64,000 nt of DNA from Sphaerolaimus hirsutus (GCA_964036195.1 OZ038453.1:26895598-26959597); one strand, 5' to 3'; numbered from the stretch's first letter, positions 52,601-63,869 are shown. Translations and numbers: made by a program. The notes: generated by a model from the letters alone, not told the origin.

Positions 52601-55600
52601 CATACGAGGTCCGTTTGGTGCCAGTCCCAGACCCTGTAAATTGCCCTGTAAAATGTCAAATGTCATGCAAAGTGTCAAAAGTCATGTAAAATGCCCCGCA
52701 AAATGGTAACCGAGTTGCGATTTTTCAGGGCACTTTTCATGACTTTTGACACTTTGCATGACATTTGACATTTTACAGGGCATTTTACATAGTCTGGGAC
52801 TGCCCCCAGTATTCTGTCGTCGAATTGCATTCTTCTGTTGCATGGGAATTTCAACTTTCACTCTGGACACTGTGTTCAGTTGTAGCAATATCATCTGTGC
52901 ATATGATCTTTTATTTTTATTGGATGTATTAAGTACTGTATTATATATCTAGATACAGTATCTATTAACCTCGTCTGATTTTTTATGAAATAATCACCCT
53001 TGAATACCCCCCCCCATGTTAGCTGAGTGAGGAAAAAAATACCACCACTCGTTGAAAAAGACATCACTGATGGGCATGATTTTGACATCAACTAGTCTGT
53101 GTAGGCCCTTAACAACATGGGCACAGGGGTATCACATCAGGCCGTGTAAAGTGTGAAGTAAAGTGTCAAATGTAATGTCAAATGCAAAGTCAAATGTCAA
53201 TTATCATGCAAAGTGTCAAATGTAAAGTAACATAACAATTGTGTATCCAAATATTCTGTTGTGTATCCAAATCTTATGTTGTGTATCCAAATCTTATGTT
53301 GTGTATCCAAATCTTATGTTTTTGTTCCTAAATTTGATGTAAAAAATTTGGGTACAAAAACATAAGATTTGGATACAAGAAATAATATTTGGATACAAAA
53401 TTTACACTTTACATTTGACATTTGACTTACCATTTGACTTCACATTTGACACTTTACTTTACATTCGATACTTAACCTTGCATTTGACTTTACAATTGAC
53501 AGTTTTCTTTACACTTTACAGGGTTTGGGATAACCACCAGTTTTCTCATGCCCAAGGCACAGCAAAGGAGTAACTAGTCTGCTGAAAAAATGTATTGCTT
53601 GAATAATTCGCTTGTGGACTTTTGTGATGGTTAACTATTCAAGGGTTGAATTATTCAAAGGGGGAATAAATGTCTCATAAATTTTTTTCAAGTATGTTTC
53701 AATTACTTAATATCGTGAAAAATGCTTTATAATGATTAATTTGCCATTTTTGTTCAAGTTGGACAAAAATAATGATGTGCCTAAAGCAGGGAATGATTTT
53801 GAGGGGGGTTATTATATACACGCTTGTCAACAGGGGAAATTACTCAATAGGGGAAGTTATTTGAGGGGGGTTGATTATTCAAGCACATACGGCATCCTGC
53901 TTATCTGGCTGAACACTTAGTTTGATGATATACAAAAACAAAACAAGATTTTGCAAAAAAATTCATACATTTTTATCATAGATGATGTTGGATTGATCTG
54001 CAGCCTCCCCAGTCACATGCAACATGAATCCTTCCTTGTGCCACTTCTTATCATTTTGTGATAACTCTTCCATAACATCAGTTATCTCAATTTCAAGCCA
54101 CTTTGACTCAGCCTCTGACCTGGTAAATCTATGTTGTACTGTAATTGTACTGTCCAGCTGGAAAAATGGGAAAAGTACCAATAAAGAAATAGTAGAAATC
54201 AGTATGAAGTAGGGATGGAAATTTTTTTAATGATGACATAAAAAATTTTTTTTGATTAGTTTTTCAAAAGCTTCCATATTCTGATAGCCAGTGTTTTAAG
54301 AAACACAAGCATTTGGTAGACAAACTGATATTTTCAATGCTGATTCACTATGTATGTTGGAATTTCGATGTGATCATGAGATGTGCAATGTTAGTGTAGT
54401 ATATAATATCCAGCCAATGTTGTTGTGCACACGGGAAACAGGGCTCACAGCAAACTGAGTCCGTGGTGCACAGATGAGAAACGTGCACTGGGGTTCAGCT
54501 GGATTGGCATGTGCACCTTGGGCAAGAGGCGGAGCCAAGACCACTAAGCCAATGAACAGAGGAGATTTGCTTTTGAGATGTGGTGTCATTGCGTTTGTGG
54601 GTGGAACCACAGCAAAAAATGGGTGTGTGATGCGCGGTGAAGTGTCCTGAAGTGTCCTGGAGTGTCTTCACGCAGACACGCAATGTCGGCGTGAAGACAC
54701 TTCACTACATCCCAGATGCTTCACAGCACTTCACGAACCACGCAAAGTATGCTGCAAAAGTTCATGAAGTGCAGTTCACAAATTTCGTTCTTCGTGAAGC
54801 TAGGTGAAGTGAGTGGAAGACACTTCACCAAAACTTTGTGAAGTGTGCAGAAGTGAGTGGAAGTGCCTTCACAGAGTGCACTTCCACACACTTCACGAAC
54901 CCACTTTTTGCTGTGAACATTGCTCAGCGACACAGGTCTCAAAGTTTAACATCTCATATTCATAGATAGTCACCCCCCAAAGAGCACATGAATAATGAGG
55001 GAAATGAGTCCATGGGCATCAACTGACCTAAACACCCAATTAAGTAGTCTCTTGTAAAGGTTGGTTGAAACATGAAGTTTAATGGTTCAGACCAATCACT
55101 CAAAACCTATCCAACAGTAGGAATGTAAAGTGTATAGAATGTAGTGGACTGTAACTACAATAATGTAACTTCACATCTCTATCAATGTATAAGTGTTCTG
55201 TTATGACCCTCTTTATAAACTGCAGTTGAAACTTTTCTTGTCACATGAAAAATTCTGTCACTTTACGTATATGTACCCATGCATGCTCATGCATTCTCCA
55301 TGCCACATGCACCCTTCTTAAACGTTTCTACTTGTAGTTTGTGCTATGTAAGCTTATCACAATTACCTGACCCCCCTGCAGCACTCTGCCCACAGTGATT
55401 TTCACATCTTCAGTTGGCACAGATGTGAGCCACAGTCCCATTACAGCCCTGTGGGCAATCCCAGACCCTGGAAAATGCCCTGGAAAACATAAAATGAACA
55501 TTTTTCATTTTACAGGGCATTTTACATGACATTTTACATTTCACAGGGTATTTTACAGGGTCTGGGAGTGGCACCTGGTGGGTTTTGCTGATGGATGCAT

Positions 55601-58581
55601 CTTTTCTTTTGCATTGAATTGCAACACTTTGCTCAAATTCATTGCTGCTGGTTGTGTGATGGATGCTGTAAAAGTAAATTACAACATCTTCAGAAAAAAT
55701 ATCGTGTGAATTATCAATTTCAGTATCAATAACAATATCCTACATTTTTGGATAACACACATCATACTTTTAACACCCCAAATTTTCCAAGCTTTGTTTG
55801 ATATGTGTTTACTATTAGAGGCTTTATTTGTGACAAAATCTGTTGAAGGGTTAAGGAAATATTATGGAGATGTTTTTTAACTACTCAGAACTGTAACAGG
55901 CATGCTAACATCTGTAAAAATTTACACAATTTTGTCATCCAACGCCCTGTCTGAACCTGGTTTTGCAAGAAAAGTGTATCGATTGTACCACTCTCTGAAT
56001 TTTTGTTGCTTTTCTAATTTGTCCATCAGCTTTTTTATCATAGGTGCTTCCAGAAGACCTGGGGGCACTCCCAGAAACTGTAAAATGCCTTTTAAAATGT
56101 CAAATGTCATGCAAAGTGTCAAAAGTCATGGAAAATGCCCTGCAAATGGCAACTCGGTTGCCATTTTGCACGGCATTTCACATGGCCCTTGACACTTTGC
56201 ATGACATTTGACATTTCACAGGGCTTTTTACAGGGTCTGGGAGTGGCACCTGCTGGGATGTTAGTTTTCTCCACCTTTGGAAGTTCCGTCATGCCAAGCA
56301 GCATCAATATATGTTGCTGTTCTTCCAGATATGTACTCTGTTTCTGTGCATGGAATTATGACGTCATTGTTCAACACATTGATTGCATACATTTTGAGCC
56401 AAGTATGGTGAAGGGGTCACTTATAAACTCCCTTATCATTCCTTCTCTCAATTCACTTCCGATTTCACTACTCATTTCACTTCTCCACTTGAAGGGTTTG
56501 CTTCTAAAAGTACCGATCTACAGTAGATTAATGGTATCACTATCACAAAATTTTATATAGCCAGTGTGATGTATATAATCGAAGATTATACTCATGCATG
56601 TGGATACCCAACAAAATACCCAAAATATAATACCCCAAATACCCACACCTGATACTCATGTATGGGTATTGCATACTCCAAACATTCTACCACGATTACC
56701 TCAAAATAGATTTTTTGTAGATCAGTACTTTTAGAAGCACACCCTTCACTTATGGTTATGTCCTCAATGACTAAAATGGGGCCAAAAGGCACCAAAACCA
56801 GTGTTTCAAATTGTATTTTATTTGCCTGGTTCATCATTTTGTCAGATTCCAGTTTCATAGAATGCAATGCATTGTTGTTGTAGCAGTACACCCAGAATTG
56901 GAGGTAAATACAGTGATTGACTCACAGTTATATTGACTTTGCTGGCACAATGTCCACATGTTTTGGTGCACCTGGGGCAGTCCCAGACCCTGTAAAAAGC
57001 CCTGTAAAATGTCAAATGTCATGCAAAGTGTCAAAAGTCATGGCAAATGTGACATTTTCCATGACTTTTGACACTTTGCAATTTGACATTTCACTGGGCT
57101 TTTTACAGGGTTTGGAACTGGCACCTGGCTTTGGCAACATCTGTGTCACACATTTGATTTTCCACATATCTGATGCAGTTGCTGTTGTAGTCTGAACAAG
57201 CTTTTGTTGTGTTACTTTTGGGATATAATGAGGTTGTTGTTGTGTTTGCGTTCTGTGTATGATTAGGTGATCATATTTACATTTGTGTGGGTAAATACTT
57301 TGCAATTTCCATTTGTAAAAAATATGTTTAAACAGTTATTTATTTTACATTAGCAGTGAGATAATATCTGGAGGGTGTAAAAGTTGTCCATATATTCAAC
57401 AAAAATATTAGATCTAAAACAACTGCAGAACAGTGTTGCGAAAACGTATTTACGTTTACCCAAAATACCTGGTATTTTGGTATTTACCTTACGTTTACGT
57501 TTACGTTTTCCAAAAATACCAGTATTTTAACAACACTGTTGTAAACACACTTATTCATTTCACAACGAATACTTTTCATCAGTACTTTTCATCATGCTTG
57601 CTGTCACATTTGGCACCATAATTGGCAAAGTGCCACTCTCAGACCCTGTAAAAAGCCCTGTAAAATGTCAAATGTCATGCAACGTGTTCAAAGTCATGGG
57701 AAATTCCCTGCTAAATGGCAAACGTACGTTTGCCATTTTGCAGGCCATTTTTCATGACTTTTGCAGAGTTGTTAGAATTACTGAATTTTTTTAAAAGTAT
57801 ATGTAAACGTAAGGTATTTTTTTTTACTCACCACAAAGTATAGAAAACGTAAATTACTTTTTTTTTACTCGTACGTACGCGTAAATGTGGGTACTTTTTT
57901 GTGAGTGTAGAAACAACTACTTTTCTTCATAGAATGTGTAAAAGTGGGCACTTTTTCATACGTGTACATCACAACGTATGTTTTTCTATAAGCAAATGAC
58001 AGATTATATAGTTTTCAAGGTCTCTTTTTTCTAGGAGATAAAAATCATCGTTCTCCCGACTCGTTTACCACATCCATTGTCTCCACAACCATTTCGACTT
58101 GGTTGCAAATTTTTAAAGGCACTACCCCCACATATCTAAAATATTCAATGGAACCACTTCTGTAAATACATAGCAGTGTAGTTACTTTATAAATATGTCC
58201 CACATTGAACTTTCATAAATACATTTTCCGTACGCGTACGCTTTGAAAGTGTACGCGTACAAGTGCGTACGGTATTTTTTTGAAAAGTATATGTAAATGT
58301 ATTGACCGCGTACTCGCGTACGCGTATTTTTCGAGTAAACGTACGTACCTTCTAACAACTCTGGACTTTTGACACATGACATTTCATATTTGACAGGGTT
58401 TTTTACAGGATCTAGGACTGCCCTAAGGACAAACCTGCGTGATCGGTTCTGGCTGTGGGTTACTCCTTCTACATGGTCTCCTTCTGGCCACAAGGCGCTG
58501 ATTGCACACTGGCAGCTGGCGTTGTGCCAATAAAAAGCATTTGCGCAGAAATGTGTACCTTTTTTGTGGCAGCCCAGATCG
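49616..58581 (-). CDS. TGF-beta-like ligand with ShKT motif, copy 2
   Basis: Minus-strand segments: 58435-58581; 57125-57252 + 56926-56971; 56250-56343 + 55957-56058; 55575-55665 + 55367-55448; 53969-54157; 52807-52894 and 52541-52617; 51204-51334; 49859-49952 + 49616-49654. Plus signs mark exons split by introners. It parallels copy 1: cysteine-rich segment, ShKT (CSDYNSNC...CTKTCGHC), propeptide (LGMTELP, SAKPTRAVMGLWLTSVP, KWLEIEITDVM), and mature ligand (CHLTFGPHINFKSWGIDF, then APSYVQPIFCMGMC, CCHAS and TRCACAW). The final CxC is present. The exon at 52541-52894 is broken by a family A copy in the opposite orientation (52618-52806) that cannot be removed cleanly by GT-AG, so this copy may be impaired unless spliced unusually. 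Start exon not found. The two genes are about 9 kb each, in the same direction, and presumably a tandem duplication. Confidence 0.72.
49655..49858 (-). mobile_element. Probable introner in the last exon of copy 2
   Basis: Gene-strand borders ATG|GTGCCACTCC ... GTGCCCC CAG|GAT. Removal adds a 12-residue tail ending in TGA at 49616-49618 after ...CACAWRDM. There is no paralogue to compare here and the left flank is ATG rather than CAG, so support is weaker than for the other four. Confidence 0.55.
49968..50157. repeat. Family A MITE just upstream of the last acceptor of copy 2
   Basis: CAG flanks on the plus strand, so it lies opposite to the gene. The acceptor GTCCAG at 49953 follows about 15 bases after its end, so its terminus supplies the pyrimidine-rich sequence. 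Confidence 0.7.
50240..50730. repeat. Family E element with three ~132-bp tandem units
   Basis: Ends TAGTGATG...CATCACTA. The interior is three units of about 132 bp rich in GGCGCC, starting near 50330, 50462 and 50595. The period is a multiple of three, which creates long repetitive frames on both strands that are not genes. Confidence 0.75.
50989..51178. repeat. Family A hairpin MITE (intronic)
   Basis: A complete hairpin about 25 bp downstream of the exon ending at 51204, within the following intron of copy 2. Confidence 0.7.
51367..51467. mobile_element. Short hAT-type MITE
   Basis: 101 bp with TAGTGATGGAAAA and TTCCATCACA ends. An exact 8-bp duplication CTCATATG lies at 51359-51366 and 51468-51475. 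Confidence 0.75.
51577..51764. repeat. Family A hairpin MITE (intronic)
   Basis: A complete hairpin between two mature-ligand exons of copy 2. Starts GTGCCACTCCCAGACCC. Confidence 0.7.
51924..52187. repeat. Family D MITE (intronic)
   Basis: Starts GTGCCAGTTCCGC, ends GGCGGAACTTGCCCC before CAG. Arms of 'gcgaagtgaattggcaaa' words. Confidence 0.7.
52618..52806 (+). mobile_element. Family A MITE in reverse orientation inside an exon of copy 2
   Basis: The GT...CAG layout is on the plus strand while the gene is on the minus strand, where the borders read ACTG|GGGGCA ... TGGCAC|CAA. Flanking frames encode IRRQNT and PNGPRMCHLTF, contiguous in copy 1 as PNTRGPFGQPNQLCSL. Confidence 0.7.
53124..53538. 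repeat. Family B hairpin MITE (intronic)
   Basis: Arms of 'gtcaaatgtaatgtcaaatg' words; the centre repeats 'gtgtatccaaatcttatgtt' three times with an inverted partner. Lies between exons of copy 2. Confidence 0.65.
54610..54913. repeat. Family C MITE (intronic)
   Basis: Starts 'cagcaaaaaatgggtgtgtg' and ends 'ccactttttgctg'. The intron around it (54160-55366) has no other recognised content. Confidence 0.6.
55449..55574 (-). mobile_element. Introner: family A MITE acting as an intron in copy 2
   Basis: 126 bp. Borders ACC AG|GTGCCACTCC ... TTGCCCACAG|GGC, with CAG on each side. Excision gives SAKPTRAVMGLWLT against the unbroken SAKPTKAVLGLWLT in copy 1. The summed exon length (173 nt) equals that of copy 1 exactly. 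Confidence 0.92.
56059..56249 (-). mobile_element. Introner: family A MITE acting as an intron in copy 2
   Basis: 191 bp. Borders GCA G|GTGCCACTCC ... TGCCCCCAG|GTC, with CAG duplicated. Excision gives KTNIPAGLLEAPMIK, aligned without gaps to ENDLPPGVLKIPMIK of copy 1, which has no intron here. Confidence 0.93.
56491..56748. repeat. Family G inverted-repeat element
   Basis: Starts 'gaagggtttgcttctaaaag', ends 'cttttagaagcacacccttc'. Intronic in copy 2. Confidence 0.7.
56972..57124 (-). mobile_element. Introner: family A MITE acting as an intron inside the ShKT motif of copy 2
   Basis: 153 bp. Borders GCC AG|GTGCCAGTTC ... CTGCCCCAG|GTG, with CAG on each side. Excision gives DVAKARCTKTCGHC, matching DVAKARCSKTCHFC of copy 1. 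Without excision the last cysteines of the motif are lost. Confidence 0.93.
57431..57541. repeat. Small hairpin (acagtgttg...caacactgt)
   Basis: Arms of 'aaaacgtatttacgtttacc' and complement. Related words occur near 32450-32620 and 52335-52400. Confidence 0.55.
57631..58423. repeat. Family A MITE split by a hAT-type MITE
   Basis: Left part 57631-57763 and right part 58372-58423; the break is at 'catgacttttgacac' in the right arm. Intronic in copy 2. Confidence 0.8.
57764..58363. mobile_element. Intact hAT-type MITE (600 bp)
   Basis: Ends CAGAGTTGTTAGAA and TTCTAACAACTCTG, with an 8-bp duplication GACTTTTG at 57756-57763 and 58364-58371. It is the uninterrupted sister of 6153-6640/30009-30126 and carries the empty target (58241-58245) of the giant retroelement. 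Confidence 0.9.
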
Positions 58582-58667
58582 CTGTGAACTGGACATGGTG
58601 CGAAATGCGAAATGTGAAAACTTGCGAGTTGCGGATTTTGGCAGATTAACTACAGTATGATGTTATA

Positions 58668-60034
58668 CCTTATTTCCTCGAATTACCCCCTTGAATAATC
58701 ACCCCCTTTTATTAACCCCCCCCCCCTCGAAAACTCCCCAGATGTTTTTGAGCTGGTGAAAAAATAAACCCCCCTCCTCGAAATACCCCCGTCTGGCATA
58801 TGTATTTACGTGATCTATGCAATGTACATGATGCAAATATTGGTCGCAGTTTGCATAGCAGCTACAAATGTACTAGTTTGTGTAGCGATGGACGTTGATA
58901 TGTCCAAATATACCCTACTTGGACACGTTGATTATCTGTTTTGGGTATATAAAAGCGTACTTGCTACGATTACAGCTCGGGCGTAAAATTCCAGCGTAAA
59001 ACTCCATCGCAAAATTGATTACATAAAAGTGGATGATGATACAGGTCTGCAATTTTTCATGGAGAATATGTTTATCAATACCTTCATTGTGTCCGAGAGT
59101 CATCATGCACAGTCACTGAAATTTGATTGTGGAAATTCAAAAATTTCTTTTTTACGCTGGAATTTTACACCAGCTGAAGAAAAGTCAATTCTACGCCAGG
59201 TGATTGCATGCAATGACATAGCGTAGAATTGATTTTTCTTCAGCTGGCGTAAAATTCCAGCGTAAAATAGAAATTTTTGAATTTCCACAATCAAATTGCA
59301 GTGACTGTGGATGATGACCCTCGGACACAATGAAGGTATTGATAAACATATTCTCCATGAAAAATTGCAGACCTGTATCATCATCCACTTTTATGTAATC
59401 AATTTTGCGATGGAATTTTACGCTGGAATTTTACGCCCGAGCTGTAATCGCTCCATTATGCTGCGATTACAGCTCGGGCGTCAAATTGACCAGGTGTAAA
59501 ATTGATTTTTGAGCGTAAAATTAATCACAGGTGAATGGATAGAGATATGGCGTTGTAATTTCAGTCAAAGAAAGCGCACATGCAGATGTTGCTTGTGTCC
59601 AAAGCTAATCAGTTTATTTTAATTGTACTAGAAGTTATGAGTTTTGGCGCAAATTTTTTTAATTTTACGCCCTAATTTTACGCCAGTTACAGCGCATAAT
59701 TGGAAAAATTGTGCTAAAATTCATAACTCCCAGTACAATTGAAATAAAGTCATGAGCTTTGGACACAAGAAACGTCTGCATCTAAGCTTTCTTTGACTGA
59801 AATAACAATGCCGTATCTTTATCCATTCATCTGTAATTAATTTTACGCCCAAAATAAATTTTACGCCCGGTCAATTTTACGCCCGAGCTGTAATCGCAGC
59901 ATAACTGCGAATTTCTTGAAAATTTCTGATAAAATAATAAACCCTTCCCCTCGAATAAGTCCCCCTCGAAATACCCCCCAAAATTTTTACTCTGAAAAAA
60001 ATAAACCATCTTGGGGCATTTCAAGGAAATACGA
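58668..60034. repeat. TA-flanked MITE containing two adjacent palindromes
   Basis: Outer ends are the CCTTATTTCCTCG type with TA flanks. Inside, palindrome 1 spans 58968-59450 and palindrome 2 spans 59461-59900, both bounded by 'gattacagctcgggcg' and its complement. Long mirrored frames on both strands result from the symmetry. Confidence 0.75.
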
Positions 60035-60269
60035 TATTTAAAATTATGTTCAATCTTAAAGCTACATAAATTATGCAAGTTAGAGCTTGTTAGCTGATAT
60101 ATTCTGTTTTTAAATGATTATGTTATATTTATGTGTTACTCACTAATTTGTATGACCTCACATCTGACACTTTGTGTGTATCCCGTGTAAAAAAAATTAA
60201 TTTTCATTAAAAAAAACTGACTGTGCTATTAATTTTCTGTAATATTGGGGTCTTCTAGATGGACACCTG

Positions 60270-60463
60270 GTGCCAGTTCCGCAAAATGAGAAGTGAGAAG
60301 TGAAATGGCAAAGGCGAAGTAAAAGCGCAAAGGCCAAGTGAAATGGCAAGTGAATTGGCAAAACCAAAGTTTAAAAAAAATTAATTTCCCTACGCTTTTG
60401 CCAATTTCCTTCTCAATTCACTTGCCATTTCACTCCTCACTTCTCATTTTGCGGAACTGGCCC
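60270..60463. repeat. Family D MITE with CTG duplication
   Basis: Starts GTGCCAGTTCCGCAAAATGAG (19 of these are shared with 51924) and ends GCGGAACTGGCCC, with CTG before and after. Confidence 0.7.
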
Positions 60464-61574
60464 CTGCTCACCCTTCTTATGTTTCTTTTTACATTCCTGA
60501 AACGAGAAAAAGTGTTAATTATTAAGACATGTGGAATGAAATTGTATTTATACTTTTTAGCCAACTTTTGTGTATTATAGCCCAGAATCAGTATAGTGAG
60601 TATAATCAGCAAAAATAGGATATGTGGTTTGGCCATACTATTTCACATGAAAAAATCACTGCAGATAATGATAAAACACTGCAAAATTGCATTTTTGCTC
60701 ATTCTGCACATTCATTTTTTATTTATAAATTTAATCCAGCTGAATGAAGTGTTCTCACACAATCCATTCAATGAGTCAGGCCTAAATAGCATCTAATCCG
60801 CTTGGCATCTGGACCCGGATAGCATGGATTTCTGCCTGCTTGGCATCTAGACCTGCTTGGCATCTATCTAATGCTGGATGCCAAGCGGACTGTGGCATAG
60901 ATGCCAAACGGGCGGGCAGGGGCCAGGTGCCAAGCGGTCTAGATGCCATCCAGGCAGGCGGGCGGGTGGCGGGGGGAGGTATGTGAACTCAGGCGGCAAA
61001 CACAAAGGGCAAAGAAGAATGGAAGTACACATAACAATGGATGTCCCTTTGTGTTTGGCTTCTGAGCTCAATGTTTGACGCACATACTTTGCGCATCTTC
61101 GTTCTGCACATACTTTGCGGTCCGCCGAGTATACCACAGACCACAGTCATTGATTTAATGTGTGTTCTGCATTTCCCGGAACACAAACCACAGGTTTTGT
61201 CATCTACATTCTCTTTACACCCAATTTGGGGGGGCGTATTTCGAGGGGGTTATTGATTCATGGTGGTCATTTTGAGAGGGGGGGGGGGGTATTTTGAGGA
61301 AATACGGTTGTTCCCTCCTCGAAAAAGTCTGATGAAAGTATAATTCCACAGGGGAACTATAAATGCAAACACCTTACGTTACATAAATTAGTAAATAAGC
61401 GAACTTCGAAAAAAGTTCAGTACTTTTAACAACTATTATTTGAGTATTCGTATTGGATAATTATTTGTATTTAATATTTTAAAAAATGAAGTTAGGTAGG
61501 TATATATTAAACTCTGAATAGAACAAAACATTTTTTTGATTTATCAAAATACTAGTAAATGGGAACTTTGCATT
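60464..61574. other. Intergenic, inverted 'gcttggcatcta' words
   Basis: The block 60790-60860 is nearly the reverse complement of 62618-62690, so 60790-62705 may be a composite inverted-repeat unit. A partial TA-type MITE lies around 61200-61305. No gene seen. Confidence 0.4.
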
Positions 61575-61737
61575 GGGCCCCCACACGCTAGTTGACATGG
61601 ACACCAAATGTCAACTGGCGCCGATCCCGATTCAAAGCTCGCTGATGAGTGGACGAACGACCTTCAAACGCAATCTTTGAACGAGGAATGAAACCAGTTG
61701 ACATTTGGTGTCGATGTCAACTAGCGTGTGTGGGGCC
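61575..61737. repeat. 163-bp hairpin MITE
   Basis: Ends GGCCCCCACACGCTAGTTGAC and GTCAACTAGCGTGTGTGGGGCC (each read over fewer than 20 matched bases), with inner arms 'gacaccaaatgtcaactgg' and complement. Confidence 0.6.
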
Positions 61738-63533
61738 ATTGAAATGTACCATATCTCAACTTTTTAATTATAGAAAATGACTTTTTTCTCACAATACACT
61801 GTTTTTACATTGCGACAGTTTAGCTCAGAATTTACACATAACTTAAATCATAAAATTATGGTAACATTTTGCGCAAAGCATGCAGATCTGTTCAGTATAT
61901 TTAATCATCTTCGTTTATTCAAAAAAATTCACGAGAATAGGATACTATATATAAACCCCTGCAATTGCAAAGTCAAAAATTTCGAAAATTTCAAAGTGAA
62001 AATACAACGCAAATTGTTTAGAAAAAAATAAAATTTCACTCATTGGGTCAATTTTAAATTTTAAAACAGTATTTAACACATTCTGTTGATCGGTCAGAAT
62101 GTTGTATAATCACAAAGGATGTTACCGTATTTTGATGAATAGAGTCACCTTAAAATCGTACATCGAATTCAAAGTATACTCGGCGTACGTGATACTCTGC
62201 CCTCGCACTGATTTATGTCTCGTGTTGGAAGCGTGCCAATGATATTCAAATAATGCGATTTACGTACAAAGATGGAAAAATTCATCGATGTGAATATATT
62301 AATGAACAACATTATAACAACAATCAATTGTGTCATTTTTTTCTGAAACTCGCATGCGTTAACCATCATTGGCGCACTCCCAGCGGGAACCACGCGTGCA
62401 GGGTGTAAAGTAACCAGAGTATAAGTATAATGATATGCACATTCAAAGCCTAAAATCGGCTGCGGGGGGGGGGGGGTGGTCAGATGCATACATGTGCCGT
62501 CTCGTGGGTGTGTGTGGGGGGGGGAGGGTTCAGCCTGCTTGGCATCTACACCCATACGGCATGGAGACCGCATGGCATGTGCCGGCATGTAGCCCGCTTG
62601 GCATCTATGGGACGATAGATGCCAAGCAGGTCTAGATGCCAAGCAGGCAGAAATCCATGCTATCCGGGTCCAGATGCCATGCAGGTTTAGATGCCGAGCA
62701 GTGCAGACTCCCATTCAATTGTATAAATGCAATCAATCTGAATTTTTTAATATCTGTTTATCTGTTTTTCACACAGTTTTAGAAGGGAATGGAGCTACAA
62801 TGGAGCATAACCATAGCTACATTTGTGCAGTTACTTTTAGCATTCCGCTAGCAGTATACTTCGGAGGGGGGGGGGGGATAATTCAATGAAACACAGTATG
62901 TTAACGAATTGTCAAAGAAAGGATGTAAACTTTTATCAGAGGATTGCAAGGGTAAAAAGCTTCTCTACCGTATTTCCTCGAAATACCCCCCTCAAAATAC
63001 CCCCCTCAAATTGGCACTATGAATTTGTGGTCTGGGAAATGCATAACAGACGTTCAAAACACTTACTGTGTTCAACGATGGGTAAGTTCTCCAAAAAAAA
63101 AACACTTTCTGTGTTTTGAGTTTTTCAAAAATGAATACCTGTGTTTTGAGTTTTTTCTCGAAAAAAAACTTGAGTAACTCTGTTTTTATTTCTGTGTTTT
63201 TTGTAAAAACTTGAGTTTTTGAGTTTTTTTCTAAAAAACTCAAGTTTTTTCAAAAAAAAATCGAGTTTTCCCCCAAAAATTCTGATTTACAGTATTTCGA
63301 TCAGGAAACAGTGGTTTTCTTATAAAATATTGGTTTTGCACATGTTTTAACCCCACATAACATTTGTGTATCCATTCAAGTGTCAGAAAAGTCTATAAAA
63401 ATGTCCACAATGAGGACATCAACATCACAACACCAGCAACAAAATGCCCAGAAATGACAATTTACACAGTACTCCAAAATTCTTCAATGGATGTGCACTG
63501 TATAGACTTCGGAATTGATTTGAACTACAACTA
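61738..63533. other. Intergenic, simple-sequence rich
   Basis: Contains a repeat shared in inverted order with 45-110 (about 62220-62411), G-rich tracts, and an A/T satellite of 'gagttttttctcgaaaa' words at 63080-63270. No coding signal. Confidence 0.4.
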
Positions 63534-63869
63534 CCATATTACCTAGAAATACTCCCATGGGGGTTTATTATTTCATCAGAAATTTTTGTAAGGGTCATAG
63601 AAAATAGTAGGCATTTATGTACCCAAAACAGGTTATAAATGCATACAAACAGGATATATTTGAAATAAACATGTAGATAGCTACACAACCTAGTACAGTC
63701 TATGTGTAGCTGCGATGCAAATAAGCAGTAATAAATACACCATGTACATTGGATACATGATGTACATCATCCCGGAGGGGGGTATTTCGAGGGGGGCTTA
63801 TTATTTCACCAGTCCATTTTGAGGGGAGTTAATTCAAGAGGGGGGGGGTTAATTCGAGGTATAATAAGG
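63534..63869. repeat. Decayed TA-flanked MITE
   Basis: Starts 'ccatattacctagaaatac' and ends 'ttcgaggtataataagg'. The interior shares words with 4440-4680. Confidence 0.55.

Noticed and set aside
58915..59499. Mirrored frames reading nearly the same peptide on both strands
   Set aside because: A direct consequence of the palindrome at 58968-59450.
62169..62714. A 181-codon minus-strand frame
   Set aside because: It spans inverted 'gcttggcatcta' repeats and G/C runs with no domain and no splice context.
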